A stretch of DNA of 64,000 bases, from contig NC_026478.1 in the NCBI RefSeq assembly GCF_000328475.2, forward strand, positions 2,108,001 to 2,172,000, written 5' to 3'. The notes under the pieces were generated by a model, which saw nothing but the letters and a program-made list of their open reading frames with translations, was not told the origin of the DNA and did no database searches. Made by a program: the position numbers and the translations under genes. Of this stretch, positions 9,731 through 20,564 are shown in pieces (positions within the stretch are counted from its first letter, which is position 1; each line of letters starts with the position of its first letter). The DNA comes from Mycosarcoma maydis (lineage: Eukaryota > Basidiomycota > Ustilaginomycetes > Ustilaginales).

Positions 9731-10956
9731 ATTGTTCTGAGAAACGAGTGTATCAATTTGTTTTCTGTTCAATTTTTTCTGCATTCGATGTTACAGGACT
9801 CAATATCAGCGTGAGTTGAATCTGAGTGATGAAGCTCTGGCTCCTTCGACAGAGACCAATTACTTGGTCATGTGTCAGTCGGTGGAAATGGGTTCTGCAT
9901 GAGAACCACGAACGTGGCGAGGGCATGCCGGCGTGGCGGTAGGAATTTCTTTGCAACAAGCGCCAGCCCTCTCTGCTGTGCACGGCCGAGCGCGGGCCGC
10001 TTGCGGAACTTATCTGTACGGCATTTCACGATTGTGCAACGAATGTGCGAGATGCAAGTCACGAGTGGGAAGTGACAAGCACAAGACGGCTAGTGCAAGC
10101 GCCATGAAATCGTGTTCTCTGCCCAACCACTCACGACCTGGTTGTCTTTCTGGCTGAGATGGTATACTTCGAAGATAAGCGAGCGCAAACGCTACTCAGT
10201 GACTGTGGCGTCTCGTCCCTTGTCCCGCCTTGCGATCACCGCGCTTGGCTCAACAACCGTCGCGAAGAGACCAAGTGGTGTTCTGGTCAAGAGTATGATT
10301 ATGAGACAAACCATGCTGAAAATGGCGGCAATGTGATATCACAAGGCGGCCTTCCCGAGACGGTTACCTGATCACAGAAACGTGCACCATGTCAGCTCGT
10401 GGCTCGGCGAATTCTCTTCGCGAGTCGCGCGTGCCAGATCTTGACAGGCAAAAGTGCGACAGTGACGTAGCCGCCGTCGCCAGTCAACCCCGCAAAAAGC
10501 CTCCACCTTTCTCGCGTTGGATTACGTTACACAAGCACAATCACGAATCCAGCATCACCGGCGGACAAGCTCATCACTGGACAAGTGTGTCTGCGAGCCA
10601 AACGCCACCTGGGCTTTGCCAAGCGACGAATCACCAAACGGTGGCATGCAGACGAGTATGTGCAGAGTAAGGCACCACATGCTGCTAGGCTCGCCTTCCG
10701 CGCCTTGTGTGCTGAGACACAGTGCGATCGGCTGACCAATGCAGACGCTTTCAGTCGGCCTCCATGCCGCCTTTCGACGTGTCTGTGCACACAGCCGTTT
10801 GGCAGCTAGGTCGTGTAGCTGTGCATACCGCTGTTGTGAGGACACATTGATAAATCTATATAAGCCTTGATCGAAACAAACGTATCCTAACCAAAAACAT
10901 CAACTCCGGACCAACGCAGACAATCACCTACACAAGACCAAGCACTCATCTCCATC
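9731..10956. other. intergenic region, no gene seen
   Basis: About 1.2 kb with only short, compositionally poor open frames. A single heptamer copy (AATCACGAATCC) lies near 10535. A clear TATA box lies near the 3' end. Confidence 0.5.
10857..10864 (+). promoter_or_regulatory. putative TATA box
   Basis: TATATAAG is 93 nt before the ATG at 10957. It is followed by an A/C-rich leader typical of fungal transcripts. Confidence 0.5.
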
Positions 10957-11361
10957 ATGCTGTCTACAACAACTGCTCGGATTTCTCGTGTCGGCCTGTC
11001 AGCTCGAACGCGACCGCTGACACGAACGCTGTACACTACACCTCGTATACTCTCTGCACGACCTGACACAGTGTCGGGCCTGCGCGAGGACCGATCTCAC
11101 GGTCCGACCCCGGGCGCTCATCCATCACCAGAGATCAACGTTGCGCGAACACGCTCGACGCTTCGCGTCCTCGTACCCTCAGTAGCGCTCATGGTCGGAT
11201 TCATCGGCTGGTGGTTCCTCGGCCACAACGACCGTGATCACCGCAAAGATACCATCGACGTCGGCCCCGACGGTTTCAACAAGTTGAAAGGCAGCAAAGC
11301 TCGTGCTGCTCAACAGCTCAAGGACGGCATCAGGAACAGCGATGGCAGTCTGAACGCCTAA
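10957..11361 (+). CDS. small probable mitochondrial single-pass membrane protein
   Basis: The product has 134 residues. The first ~40 are rich in Arg, Ser and Thr with no acidic residue (MLSTTTARISRVGLSARTR...), as in a matrix-targeting presequence. One hydrophobic segment follows at about residues 70-90 (VLVPSVALMVGFIGWWFLG). The C-terminal ~45 residues are hydrophilic and charged (DVGPDGFNKLKGSKARAAQQ). I do not recognise the family. The layout suits a small inner-membrane protein exposed to the intermembrane space or matrix, perhaps an accessory or assembly factor; this is inference from topology alone. A good TATA box ~93 nt upstream supports expression. Confidence 0.7.
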   Translation: MLSTTTARISRVGLSARTRPLTRTLYTTPRILSARPDTVSGLREDRSHGPTPGAHPSPEINVARTRSTLRVLVPSVALMVGFIGWWFLGHNDRDHRKDTIDVGPDGFNKLKGSKARAAQQLKDGIRNSDGSLNA

Positions 11362-11978
11362 TCATACCCCTCTACCCCACTGTCATCTCGTCCTGTATCC
11401 TCATTTTCTCCCTCCTAATTCAATCCGCTCACCCCGAAATCTAGCTTCCAGACTGTATTCTACATCGTCCAAATAACTCGCTCGCTCTTGCACGCCCAAA
11501 CCTCTGAATCTATTCGCTTTAGCACATCCTTATACAGTCGGCCTCTAGCATCCAACACTCGTTGTGGTCCGAGGTCCCGAAAGCATCTACCCGTCATTCA
11601 TGTTGTGTAGTATTGCACCTTCTTCCTCTCTCACGACTGAGGCACACGTGAACATGATCTTGTGTTTCTACTTGTTGATGCTGTACACGATTTGCAACGC
11701 TCATGGTCAAGAAGCAAGCATCACGACAAGTTGCAAGTCAAACGCAAGGCCCTTTCGCACCGCCGAATACCACACTACCGTGGTAGCTCGCGCTCCGTAA
11801 CACCGTCCTGTTCGTCCTCATCCAGAATCAAAACATGGTGATCATCTCTTGGACCCAATTGTTGCAGCAGTAGCACCTCTCGTTTAGGTAGGACCTGTTT
11901 GCCGCTGCTTGCCGCTTCGCCCATGCTACTGCCACTGTGTAGTTGGTGCGGGTAGGTCGATTCGAAAGGGCCGAAATC
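11362..11978. other. convergent intergenic region, no gene seen
   Basis: Lies between the ends of the small mitochondrial protein gene and the sugar transporter gene, and probably holds both 3' UTRs. The first ~200 bp are pyrimidine-rich. Confidence 0.5.
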
Positions 11979-13916
11979 CTAGTGTTCGTCTCTGCTGATT
12001 TGTTCATACAGGCTGCGATCCGGTGGGCCTTCTCGTTTGCCTCCTCGCAGCAAGCGCGAGACCCAGCCGAAAGGTCCACCACCACCAAGTCTGAAGAACG
12101 ACTGCGCAACCTGTCGTTCTTCTGCAGCAACCCGTGCTGCTGCTGCTCGAGCCGCGCGCTCCTCCTCCGACTGTAGACGCGGATGGCTGGAAATGGATCG
12201 ACGGATAGGCCGAGGTGTGTATTCAGCACCATCTTGTGACCCGTCGACGCTTACTCTTGGGCGTATCCTTTCACCGCTTCCCCCTTGACCGTCCTCATCT
12301 TGTTGATCATCATCGTCATCATCATCTTCTTCGTCCTGAGGGACATTGATTTCGTCACCGAAAAGTGCGCCGATCTCTTCCAACGGTACACCGGATGTCT
12401 CTGGATATCCAAAGTAAACCGTCACGAACGCCAAGCCTGCAAAAAATGCCAAGATAAGATACAGTCTCCATGCGATCTTCTCCATGAGTATCGGTGTCAG
12501 CTCTCCTACCAACCAGTTGAACGACCAATTGGTCGCCGTTGCCAGGGATGCACCTTTAGCACGGAACGCGAGCGGCAAAATCTCAGGCGGATAGAGCCAA
12601 GGTACAGGGCCCCATGAATATCCGAACCATGCGTTAAAGACAATGATGCAGCCGACGACAGCTTGCGGAGTGTAGCTCTGATCGAGATACATAAAGTAGC
12701 TGCAGGCGGTGAGGGCAGCACCGCAACCGATGGCGCCGGATAGAAGAATGATTCGACGACCCCAGAGGTCGATCAGGAACCACGTGGGCACGGTAGCGAG
12801 CGTGTAGATGATGCCGTTGACGCCGGTCATGAGAAGAGCATCGCGACCGATCCAGCCGGCAGACTCGAGGATCATGGGCAGATAGTAGCAGACACTGTTG
12901 ATACCGACGAGCTGCGCAAACATCTGCGAAGACATGGCGATCATGGTTCGGTAGCGATATTGGGTGAGCATACGTTTGTACGAGTTGTCGCCTTGCTTGC
13001 GGAGGTAGAGGACGTTCTCTTTGATCTCGCGGAACTCGAGCTTGGCGCGCGGCTCGTTGGGGTCTCCAGCTCCGTGAAGGTCGGCGAGGACGCGCATACC
13101 TTGCTCGTCCATGTCCTTGTCAAGAAGCCATCGCGGTGATTCGGGAAGGAGGACGGAGCCGAAAGCCAAAGTGGCTCCGATCACTACCTGGAGACTGAGC
13201 GGCAGACGCCAAGAGAGATCACTTTCAATGAAAGACGAGAAGTAGTCGACCCAAACACTGCTTGCGTAGCCGATGATGTTGCCTGTGAATTCGATGCAGG
13301 CCAGCTTACCACGGTTCTCTGCAGGTGAGATCTCGGACTGATAGGTGGGCACGATCATGCTAAGGACGCCGACTCCGAGACCAGAGATGACGCGCCCGAT
13401 AAGCATAGTATCGTAGCCGGAGGTAAAGGTCTGGATGGCGCCGCCGACCGAAAAGATGACGGCGCCCCAGAAAAGGGTGTTTTTGCGGCCAAAAATGTCG
13501 GCAAGTCGACCGCAGGCAAGACTGGTGACGAGCGCTCCAAGTTCAAGCGAGGCGACGAGGGTGCCGATCTCGTAGGCGGTAGGATGCTTGAAGTAGGCTT
13601 TGAAGTAGGGACCGGTGATGATGCCACTCATGACGCCTTGGTCGTAGCCGAAGAGAAAAACTCCGAGTGAGGCAAAGCATGTGACAAAGAGCATAAGACC
13701 ATCGCCTTTGATGCCGAACCTTGCGAGAGGAGAGGTGTTATCCTCCATTGAGACACGAGGCGCTCGAACGGTTCCATTGGAGCGGACTGAACTGGCAGTG
13801 TTGGAGCGTTGCCTGGCGTGGCCATTACCGCGGGATGTTGTGGATCCATTTGCATAGGTGTTGCGCTCGACCTCGCTGGACGGGCGGGTAGACGTTCGCG
13901 ACTGACTGGCCGACAT
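11979..13916 (-). CDS. MFS sugar (monosaccharide) transporter with extended N- and C-terminal tails
   Basis: The product has 645 residues. A ~75-residue Ser/Arg-rich cytosolic N-terminus precedes 12 predicted TM helices. Sugar-porter signatures are present: GRLADIFGRK in the TM2-3 loop, PESPRWLL near residue 260, QLVGINSVCYYLP near residue 337, the WGRR loop, and PETSG after TM12. The C-terminal tail is unusually long (~130 residues): an Asp/Glu run of about ten acidic residues, then an Arg-rich part and RLLRGGKREG close to the end. Typical fungal hexose or STL1-type porters are 500-560 residues. It most likely moves a hexose or polyol with protons across the plasma membrane; the substrate cannot be read from the sequence. 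Confidence 0.9.
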   Translation of the reverse strand: MSASQSRTSTRPSSEVERNTYANGSTTSRGNGHARQRSNTASSVRSNGTVRAPRVSMEDNTSPLARFGIKGDGLMLFVTCFASLGVFLFGYDQGVMSGIITGPYFKAYFKHPTAYEIGTLVASLELGALVTSLACGRLADIFGRKNTLFWGAVIFSVGGAIQTFTSGYDTMLIGRVISGLGVGVLSMIVPTYQSEISPAENRGKLACIEFTGNIIGYASSVWVDYFSSFIESDLSWRLPLSLQVVIGATLAFGSVLLPESPRWLLDKDMDEQGMRVLADLHGAGDPNEPRAKLEFREIKENVLYLRKQGDNSYKRMLTQYRYRTMIAMSSQMFAQLVGINSVCYYLPMILESAGWIGRDALLMTGVNGIIYTLATVPTWFLIDLWGRRIILLSGAIGCGAALTACSYFMYLDQSYTPQAVVGCIIVFNAWFGYSWGPVPWLYPPEILPLAFRAKGASLATATNWSFNWLVGELTPILMEKIAWRLYLILAFFAGLAFVTVYFGYPETSGVPLEEIGALFGDEINVPQDEEDDDDDDDQQDEDGQGGSGERIRPRVSVDGSQDGAEYTPRPIRRSISSHPRLQSEEERAARAAAARVAAEERQVAQSFFRLGGGGPFGWVSRLLRGGKREGPPDRSLYEQISRDEH

Positions 13917-14673
13917 GGCGATTAGCTCGCAATGACCCTAATCCTACGTTGCAAGTCGGAAGGGATGGGGGAGATGGTAGCTAGCAGATAGGTATAAGAA
14001 GGTGCCCAAGGTAGCGATGATAAGTTCAAGTATCCATAACACGGAGGAGGTCGAAGAGCGCAACCGTCAGGTTACGCTGTATGCTAGAGCAAGGGCGACA
14101 AAAGGAATACCATGTGCGAAAAGCGCTGCGGCTTGTGTCGTAGTACTTGCAGACGCTATGCGAGCACGGGCGCATTTATCGATGAGACGCCGAATGCTGG
14201 AAAGGAGATGGTTGGTGATGATGGACTGAATCGGCTTGGTTCCGACAGAAACTCAACCTCGATAGCGCCCAAGTCGCGGATTGAACCCTCTTGTGACAGC
14301 GCTCAAGTCACGAGTGTGGGGCACGATTCGAGCCATCCGACTCCATTCACGACTCACGATTCAAGTCGAGTTGTACTCGAATCGGTCACTGTGCATTCAC
14401 TCGCAGTTTTGCAACGGTGCACGGTCTCGGCGGCAAAAGTAAATCACGAATAATTCACAATTCACGATTTCCAACAACTGAGCCGCGCCTTGAACTGTGT
14501 TATAAGACTCGCAACTCACCATTCGTGATTCACTCACGACTAGGGGAAAAAAGTCTGAGTGTGAGTTAGCAGCTGTTCACGTGGTTGCGTGTGAATATTT
14601 TCAGAATGTTAGTTAGCACTTTTATAACATTGACTACCCTTCGAAAACAAACAAACACGGTACGCGTCGTTGC

Positions 14674-14771
14674 ATTCACGATTCACGATTCACGATTCAC
14701 GATTCACGATTCACGATTCACGATTCACGATTCACGATTCACGATTCACGATTCACGATTCACGATTCACG
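14674..14771 (+). repeat. tandem array, 14 perfect copies of ATTCACG
   Basis: Fourteen consecutive identical 7-bp units, followed by one variant ATTCGTG unit. Because 3 x 7 = 21, each frame reads as a repeating seven-residue peptide, so the open frame across it is a by-product of the repeat. Confidence 0.97.
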
Positions 14772-14838
14772 ATTCGTGATGTGATTCCTGTTGCCCGCTC
14801 GCCTTAAGTCGTGAGTTAAGTAAACTATAGCGAGGAGT

Positions 14839-14951
14839 CGTGAATCTTGAATCGTAAATCGTGAATCACCAATGTGAATTTCATTTTTTCATTTAGCCAG
14901 TCGTGAGTCAGTCACCTGAGGCACAGAGTTGTGAGTCGTGAGTCACGAGTG
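14839..14951. repeat. degenerate heptamer-family cluster
   Basis: Contains TCGTGAATCTTGAATCGTAA, further GTGAATC units, and after a short A/T-rich spacer the GAGTCGTGAGTCACGAGT variants of the same 7-bp unit. Confidence 0.6.
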
Positions 14952-15395
14952 TTGCTCCACGCCAAAAGTGTTGGTCTCTGACATGCGTGGATGCGTGGCG
15001 AGGATGCGTGTGACAGGTGTGAGCGGCGGTCCGAGCTTCTCCCCTAATCGAAACTTGCCTCATAACCTCGCACACTGCATTCACGATCGTCTTTCAGGAT
15101 CACCCTAACGAGCGTCTGGAAAGCGTCATCCTTACCAGCAGTTCCCATATCACCACCAATCGCAGTCAGCGCCGAATACCTTCTCTTAGATACCCTCAAA
15201 TGCTCACCGTATAGACCAGCTAGATAACAACCTCCTCGGCTAGCACAGCACCAGTGCGACCCTAAAGAGGCCATATTCAACTGTGTGAAGGTCTTTCCAA
15301 CCACAATCGACATGAACGCATCGCTATAAGTGTGCCAGCCTCTACACTTTCTCCAAAACATTCTACCATCTGCAGACGGCCACCGAGTGCCTATC

Positions 15396-18300
15396 ATGCC
15401 TGATCCTCGTCTCTATCCTGACAAACACGCTTCGACGAGCTCGGCTTCGTCTGTAAATCGCTCCAATGATGCATCGGCGCGCTGTTCCTCATTATCACCA
15501 TCTCACAACATTCTGCCGTCTTCACGGTCCACGCTCCGCTTCCCCTCGCAAACACCGCCTGCATCCAGCTCGGCTGCGTTTGTGAACGCACCTCCGAAAC
15601 CTCTAGACACCCACCCCAGGCCCTCGCCAAGTCATGCAGACGTGGCCGCCTCTTCTGTCTATGACGAACGTCGTCGTCAAAGTCTCGCACCAGACAAAGC
15701 CCAGCGCAAGTCATCCGGAGCTCGTTCGCAGCCATCTTCGGATCACATGCCCACGTCGCGTCAGAACATTCCGCCTTCTCACCCTTCACCAAAACCCAAC
15801 AACATTGCCACCCGTCCTCCCGACACAAGTACTTCCAAATCAGCCGCAACTCTAGGCAACTACCAGCTAGGTGACTGCCTTGGACGTGGCGCGTTTGGCT
15901 CTGTCTACCGAGGTCTCAACTATATGAACGGAGAGACTGTCGCTGTCAAACAGATTCAGCTCGGCAACATACCAAAGGCAGAACTCGGCGAGATCATGTC
16001 AGAGATCGACCTCCTCAAGAACCTCCATCATCCCAATATTGTTAAATATAAAGGCTCCGAAAAGACGAAAGATTACCTCTACATCATTCTCGAATATTGC
16101 GAAAATGGATCGCTACACCACATTTGTAAGCGTTTTGGAAAGTTCCCAGAAGGTCTCGTCAGCGTCTACATCTCGCAGGTACTCCAAGGTCTCATCTATC
16201 TGCACGACCAAGGTGTTATTCATCGCGACATCAAGGGCGCCAACATTCTCACCACCAAGGATGGTTCCGTCAAGCTCGCTGATTTTGGCGTTGCCACCAA
16301 GACGGGTGCAATGATCGAAAATGCCGTCGTTGGTAGTCCATACTGGATGGCTCCCGAAGTCATCGACCAGAGCGGTGCCACCACCGCTAGCGACATTTGG
16401 AGTGTCGGATGCGTCGTCGTTGAACTGCTCGAAGGCAAGCCGCCGTATCACTTTCTTGCGCCCATGCCTGCTCTCTTCCGCATCGTTCAGGACGACTGTC
16501 CACCTCTGCCGGAAAGCGCATCTCCCATTGTCAAAGACTTTCTTCTCCACTGCTTTCAGAAAGATGCCAACTTGCGAGTTTCGGCTCGTAAGCTACTCCG
16601 GCACCCTTGGATGGCCAGCGCCCGTAAGCAGCTTGAGCAGCTAAAATCAGGTGGCTCACTTCGAGCAGGCGGTGGCGTCACACTCAACACTCCGCACGAA
16701 GAAGCAGTCAAGAGTGTCCAAGAATGGAACCAAGCCCTCAACGAGCCGCCCAAGCAAACGCTTCAACGACTTCAAGAGCCAGAAACGGTCCGAGCACCCA
16801 TGAAATCCAGTCTTCGCCGAGTCAATGCGATCGCTGCTGAGCTTGGTACTGCTAAGCCGTTGGGCGGTCGTAGGACGCGGCATACCAGCCGGCCCACCTT
16901 ACCTGTCGACTTTAGCCCCCCATCTGCGGTCCCACGCAAAGAGTCCGCTACGGCGTATGCGCCACGCATCTCCACCAAGCTGCTCAGTCCATCCTTCGAG
17001 CCCGCTTCTGCCTCATCTGACCAACTCTCCCTGGCCACCAACAGCAAGCAACCCCCTTCGCCTGTCAACGGATCCGGCTTCCGAACACCAATTGCTGGAG
17101 CTGCGCCTGCAACATCTCTTATGAATCACCGCGTCAAGCTTGCAGATCTACAACAACCAGAGAGTGTGGATGATAATTGGGACGATGACTTTGAGGACAA
17201 CATTACCACCACCAAGATTGCTGCTGCTCTCGAAAGAAGTTCGTCATCCGAGGGTACGGAAGCAGCTGCCGCCGGGAAGGATGCTGCAGGAAAAATCGGA
17301 ACGGCTGCAGTCTGTCGTCTGGCTTCTCATTCCACAGCCGGCCACTCCTCATCCTCACGGTCACCTACTCGTCTAGTAGGCTCAGAAGCAGAGTTTGATC
17401 AGCGTACCATCCGGCCAGTCGCCGGCCCTTTCCTGCGCAGCGTAGCTTCTTCTTCTCAGGTCCGCAACTCGCCAGACCTCACCGCGGATTCTTCTTCGCC
17501 TCCCTCCAGCCGCTCATTCGATGACGAAACAGGCGATGACTATTCAGACCTCGTTGGAGATGGCCAGGAGGATGTTCTGAATAAGCGAATTCGCGATCTG
17601 CAAATGAAGAACAGTGTTGGTAAGCGTCTTTTCCATCCTAATGACCTGGTTCGACTTGCCAGCCCCGCGGCTGGCGACAAGGTATCAGCTTCAGCCCATG
17701 GCGACCTTAGTCCTGCTTCGCCATCTAAGCCGTCAGATCGTCGCACAAAAGCGTCATCAGATGCTATGCGCAGCTCTCTGGCAGCTTCCACCGCTCGTCC
17801 TCCGTCTGATCCTGTAAGTCCACAGACCACCCTGCGCCTCGAAAAGGAAGGAAAGTGGAAACAGATGCGGCGCACACTAGGCAAGTACTCCGAGGATCAC
17901 TCAACTGAAGACTACTCAGACCTCTTCGGCAAAGCCGATGAAGGTAGCAACAGCAAAGATGACAGTGTCGGCAGCGGAAACACCCTGCAGCTCACCGCCC
18001 GACTCTCGAATCGTTCATGGCTGCGCGATGACGATGCAGACGAGGACGATCCCTTTGCCGAGATCGACGAAGGGTTCAACGCCGAAGCGGATCTCGAAGC
18101 CAATGTCGCACGTGACCAGCATGCTCGCATGTGTGCATTTGTGACCGAACTGGTCGAGTCGCTTGACACGCATGCGGGAGTCGACGAGTTGCTCCAGGTG
18201 TGCGAGGACATCGATCAGGTCCTGACAGACATGCCCGAGATGAAGGCGCAGCTCCTCGCTTCTCACGGTGCTCTTGCGCTCATACAGCTGCTCGAAGCTG

Positions 18301-20564
18301 CTGCTGATCGCGAACTGGCGACTCGACTGCTGGGCATCCTCAACCTTGTCATCTTTGAAGACCCTGAAGCACAAGAGAGTCTCTGCTTGATTGGCGCCAT
18401 TCCCGTCGTCATGACCTTTACCACCAAAAAGTGGCCGCACGATCTTCGACTAGAAGCTGCTCACTTTGTCTTTGCCATGTGCTCCACCTCGCGACTCACG
18501 CTCCAATTCGTCCTTAGCTGTCGTGGTCTGCGCACGCTGGTCAATCTGATTGACGAAGACTACTTGGAGCAAAAGGATCTGGTCTGGATCGGCGTGGGCT
18601 GCGTCAGCAGTGTCCTCGAGCTGCAGAGTCCTGCTTCGCGTAACGACTTTTGCCGCATGCTGGCGCAGGAGGGTCTTCTCGAGCCCCTATCTTCCGCCCT
18701 GCAGAGCGTTATTGACGATGACCAAGATGAGTATGCCTCGCAAGCTCGCGCCAACATCCTCCAGATCCTGCTTATTTACTCGCAATCAGACAACTTCCTC
18801 AAGAGGCAGGTTGCCACCCGCAGTGTGCTCCGTCGCATTCTGCGCTCAGCATCTAGGCTTGAGCCCGAATCGTTGACGCTCATGCTCAAGATTGTCAAGA
18901 ATCTGTCCATGTCGCCGACAATTCTCGACGAGATGCAGAATGCCAACACCATCGAAATTCTTACCAGCATCCTTGCGCAACATCATAGCGGCCCACATGG
19001 CACGGAAATGTCTAACCAGGTTCTCAACACCATGTACAACCTCTGCCGGCTGTCAAAGTCCCGTCAAGAGGAGGCTGCGCAGGCTGGCATCATTCCGCAA
19101 TTGCTGCGAGTCGCTCGAACCAACTCGCCACTGCGCCAGTTCGCACTGCCCATCTTGTGCGACTTTGCCCATGCGGGCAAGGCGACGCGTAAGATGTTCT
19201 GGCAGCACAAAGGTCTCAATTTCTACCTCAAGCTTCTGGAGGATCCCTACTGGCAAGTATCTGCGCTGGAAAGTATCCTCGTTTGGCTTCAGGATGAGAC
19301 AGCTCGTGTCGAGGAAGTCCTTCTTCAGCCCACATCGATCGAGTCGATGCTGTGCGTCTTTGCCACCAGCAAAGCCAACTCGTTTGAGAACCTCTTGGAG
19401 CCTTTTGCCAAGGTATGCAGGCTTTCGAGTGGCATCGTAGCTGCCATGGCCCGAAACACGCTTTTCGTCAAGAGGCTCATCGAGCGCCTTGCGCATCCAA
19501 AAGCGGTGGTAAGACTCAACCTGCTGAGAATTACCAAGATGATCTGTGATCTCAAAGGCGACGTCCACTCACCGCTTGTGGACCAGCTCAAAGTGTACGA
19601 CGTGGTGGAGAAGCTCAGCAGCACAGACAATGCGGTGTTGGTCAAGGAGCTCGCCCGCGACATTCTAAGCCAGCGCCACATCCAGTGGGAGGCCAGCAGG
19701 ACGGTGAGGAGAACACTTTCGGATACGCATATGGGCGAGGGCGCTCGTGTCTCAAGCAACACGGGCTCGATGCTGCCGCAAGGTAGTGCGGCCCTTGGTC
19801 AGTTGGTGGGTATGCGTGCCTCAGCTCCGTATCGCCGCAAAATGTCGAACGGGACCAGTGGCGATGCCGGCGATATTTCCTCGAGCAGCGTTGCCAAGTC
19901 GACCATTCACGAGCGATCCATCTCGGGTTCTTTGATCGGCTCCTCTCCGTCTTCGTCATCGTCGATGGTTGGTACACCTTCAACAGCGCGAAGCACAGCG
20001 ATGCGCAACCTGGTTGGTAGACTCAGCCAACCACGTCGAGCCGTCACACCAAATCGCGACCTGATGATGAACCAGAGCCATACCAAATTCGGTTCAAGAG
20101 GCACTTCACCTCTCATGGTCTTGGAACCGCTTCCGCAGGGCGAGGCTGTGAGGCTGCGGCAGAACTCTCAACCACAGATGGATTCGGCCAGAGGTGCCAA
20201 CGACGGCTCTCCTGACTCGTTGTCGTCGAGCAGAGACGCGATGGAGATCAAGATGGCTGACAACTCCTCAGGCAGCCATCTGGGCTTGTCGAGGGGCATG
20301 AGTCCACGTGTCAGAAGCATCTCGAACGAGATCAAGAGGGCCGCTGCCTATGCCAACTTGGGCAACTCCGAGGATGTGCAGGCACAAAGGATCTCGAGGC
20401 ATGCTTCGGTGGATGTCGGTGCCAGAAGAGGCAACTTGGAGGAACTCGAGAATGAAGATGCAGGTCAGATGCAGTTACACTCGGCGGACAAGGATAGGAC
20501 GATGCGTCCACCCTCACGAAGACCGATCCCTTTGCTACCTTCGAGTCCTGGTTTCTCGCCTTAG
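15396..20564 (+). CDS. sepH: SepH/Cdc7-type septation-initiation Ser/Thr kinase with C-terminal ARM-like repeats
   Basis: The product has 1722 residues from the ATG at 15396 (the frame opens earlier only by GTG). After ~150 Ser/Pro-rich residues comes a kinase domain at about 156-412: Gly loop GRGAFGSV (163-170), VAVK lysine near 187, HRD at 276-278, DFG near 296, APE near 319. The sequence KQIQLGNIPKAELGEIMSEI and LEYCENGSLHHICKRFGKF are hallmarks of the S. pombe Cdc7 / Aspergillus SepH family, which acts below the Spg1 GTPase at the spindle pole to trigger septum formation. A Ser-rich, acidic linker follows, then an alpha-helical ARM-like region (about 900-1440) that in the family mediates partner binding, and a low-complexity tail. 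All catalytic residues are intact. Confidence 0.93.
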   Translation: MPDPRLYPDKHASTSSASSVNRSNDASARCSSLSPSHNILPSSRSTLRFPSQTPPASSSAAFVNAPPKPLDTHPRPSPSHADVAASSVYDERRRQSLAPDKAQRKSSGARSQPSSDHMPTSRQNIPPSHPSPKPNNIATRPPDTSTSKSAATLGNYQLGDCLGRGAFGSVYRGLNYMNGETVAVKQIQLGNIPKAELGEIMSEIDLLKNLHHPNIVKYKGSEKTKDYLYIILEYCENGSLHHICKRFGKFPEGLVSVYISQVLQGLIYLHDQGVIHRDIKGANILTTKDGSVKLADFGVATKTGAMIENAVVGSPYWMAPEVIDQSGATTASDIWSVGCVVVELLEGKPPYHFLAPMPALFRIVQDDCPPLPESASPIVKDFLLHCFQKDANLRVSARKLLRHPWMASARKQLEQLKSGGSLRAGGGVTLNTPHEEAVKSVQEWNQALNEPPKQTLQRLQEPETVRAPMKSSLRRVNAIAAELGTAKPLGGRRTRHTSRPTLPVDFSPPSAVPRKESATAYAPRISTKLLSPSFEPASASSDQLSLATNSKQPPSPVNGSGFRTPIAGAAPATSLMNHRVKLADLQQPESVDDNWDDDFEDNITTTKIAAALERSSSSEGTEAAAAGKDAAGKIGTAAVCRLASHSTAGHSSSSRSPTRLVGSEAEFDQRTIRPVAGPFLRSVASSSQVRNSPDLTADSSSPPSSRSFDDETGDDYSDLVGDGQEDVLNKRIRDLQMKNSVGKRLFHPNDLVRLASPAAGDKVSASAHGDLSPASPSKPSDRRTKASSDAMRSSLAASTARPPSDPVSPQTTLRLEKEGKWKQMRRTLGKYSEDHSTEDYSDLFGKADEGSNSKDDSVGSGNTLQLTARLSNRSWLRDDDADEDDPFAEIDEGFNAEADLEANVARDQHARMCAFVTELVESLDTHAGVDELLQVCEDIDQVLTDMPEMKAQLLASHGALALIQLLEAAADRELATRLLGILNLVIFEDPEAQESLCLIGAIPVVMTFTTKKWPHDLRLEAAHFVFAMCSTSRLTLQFVLSCRGLRTLVNLIDEDYLEQKDLVWIGVGCVSSVLELQSPASRNDFCRMLAQEGLLEPLSSALQSVIDDDQDEYASQARANILQILLIYSQSDNFLKRQVATRSVLRRILRSASRLEPESLTLMLKIVKNLSMSPTILDEMQNANTIEILTSILAQHHSGPHGTEMSNQVLNTMYNLCRLSKSRQEEAAQAGIIPQLLRVARTNSPLRQFALPILCDFAHAGKATRKMFWQHKGLNFYLKLLEDPYWQVSALESILVWLQDETARVEEVLLQPTSIESMLCVFATSKANSFENLLEPFAKVCRLSSGIVAAMARNTLFVKRLIERLAHPKAVVRLNLLRITKMICDLKGDVHSPLVDQLKVYDVVEKLSSTDNAVLVKELARDILSQRHIQWEASRTVRRTLSDTHMGEGARVSSNTGSMLPQGSAALGQLVGMRASAPYRRKMSNGTSGDAGDISSSSVAKSTIHERSISGSLIGSSPSSSSSMVGTPSTARSTAMRNLVGRLSQPRRAVTPNRDLMMNQSHTKFGSRGTSPLMVLEPLPQGEAVRLRQNSQPQMDSARGANDGSPDSLSSSRDAMEIKMADNSSGSHLGLSRGMSPRVRSISNEIKRAAAYANLGNSEDVQAQRISRHASVDVGARRGNLEELENEDAGQMQLHSADKDRTMRPPSRRPIPLLPSSPGFSP

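Larger units (their letters stand above)
13917..15395. other. divergent intergenic region with heptamer arrays
   Basis: About 1.5 kb between the sugar transporter (minus) and the SepH-type kinase (plus). No gene is supported. It is the richest heptamer region here: singles near 14310, 14350, 14447-14475 and 14520, the 14-copy array at 14674, and further degenerate copies at 14839-14878 and 14930-14951. Confidence 0.6.

Noticed and set aside
14585..14779. Open frame encoding repeated FTIHDSR peptides
   Set aside because: It is the translation of the ATTCACG array; a 7-bp repeat without stops stays open in any frame, and the rest of the frame has no coding character.
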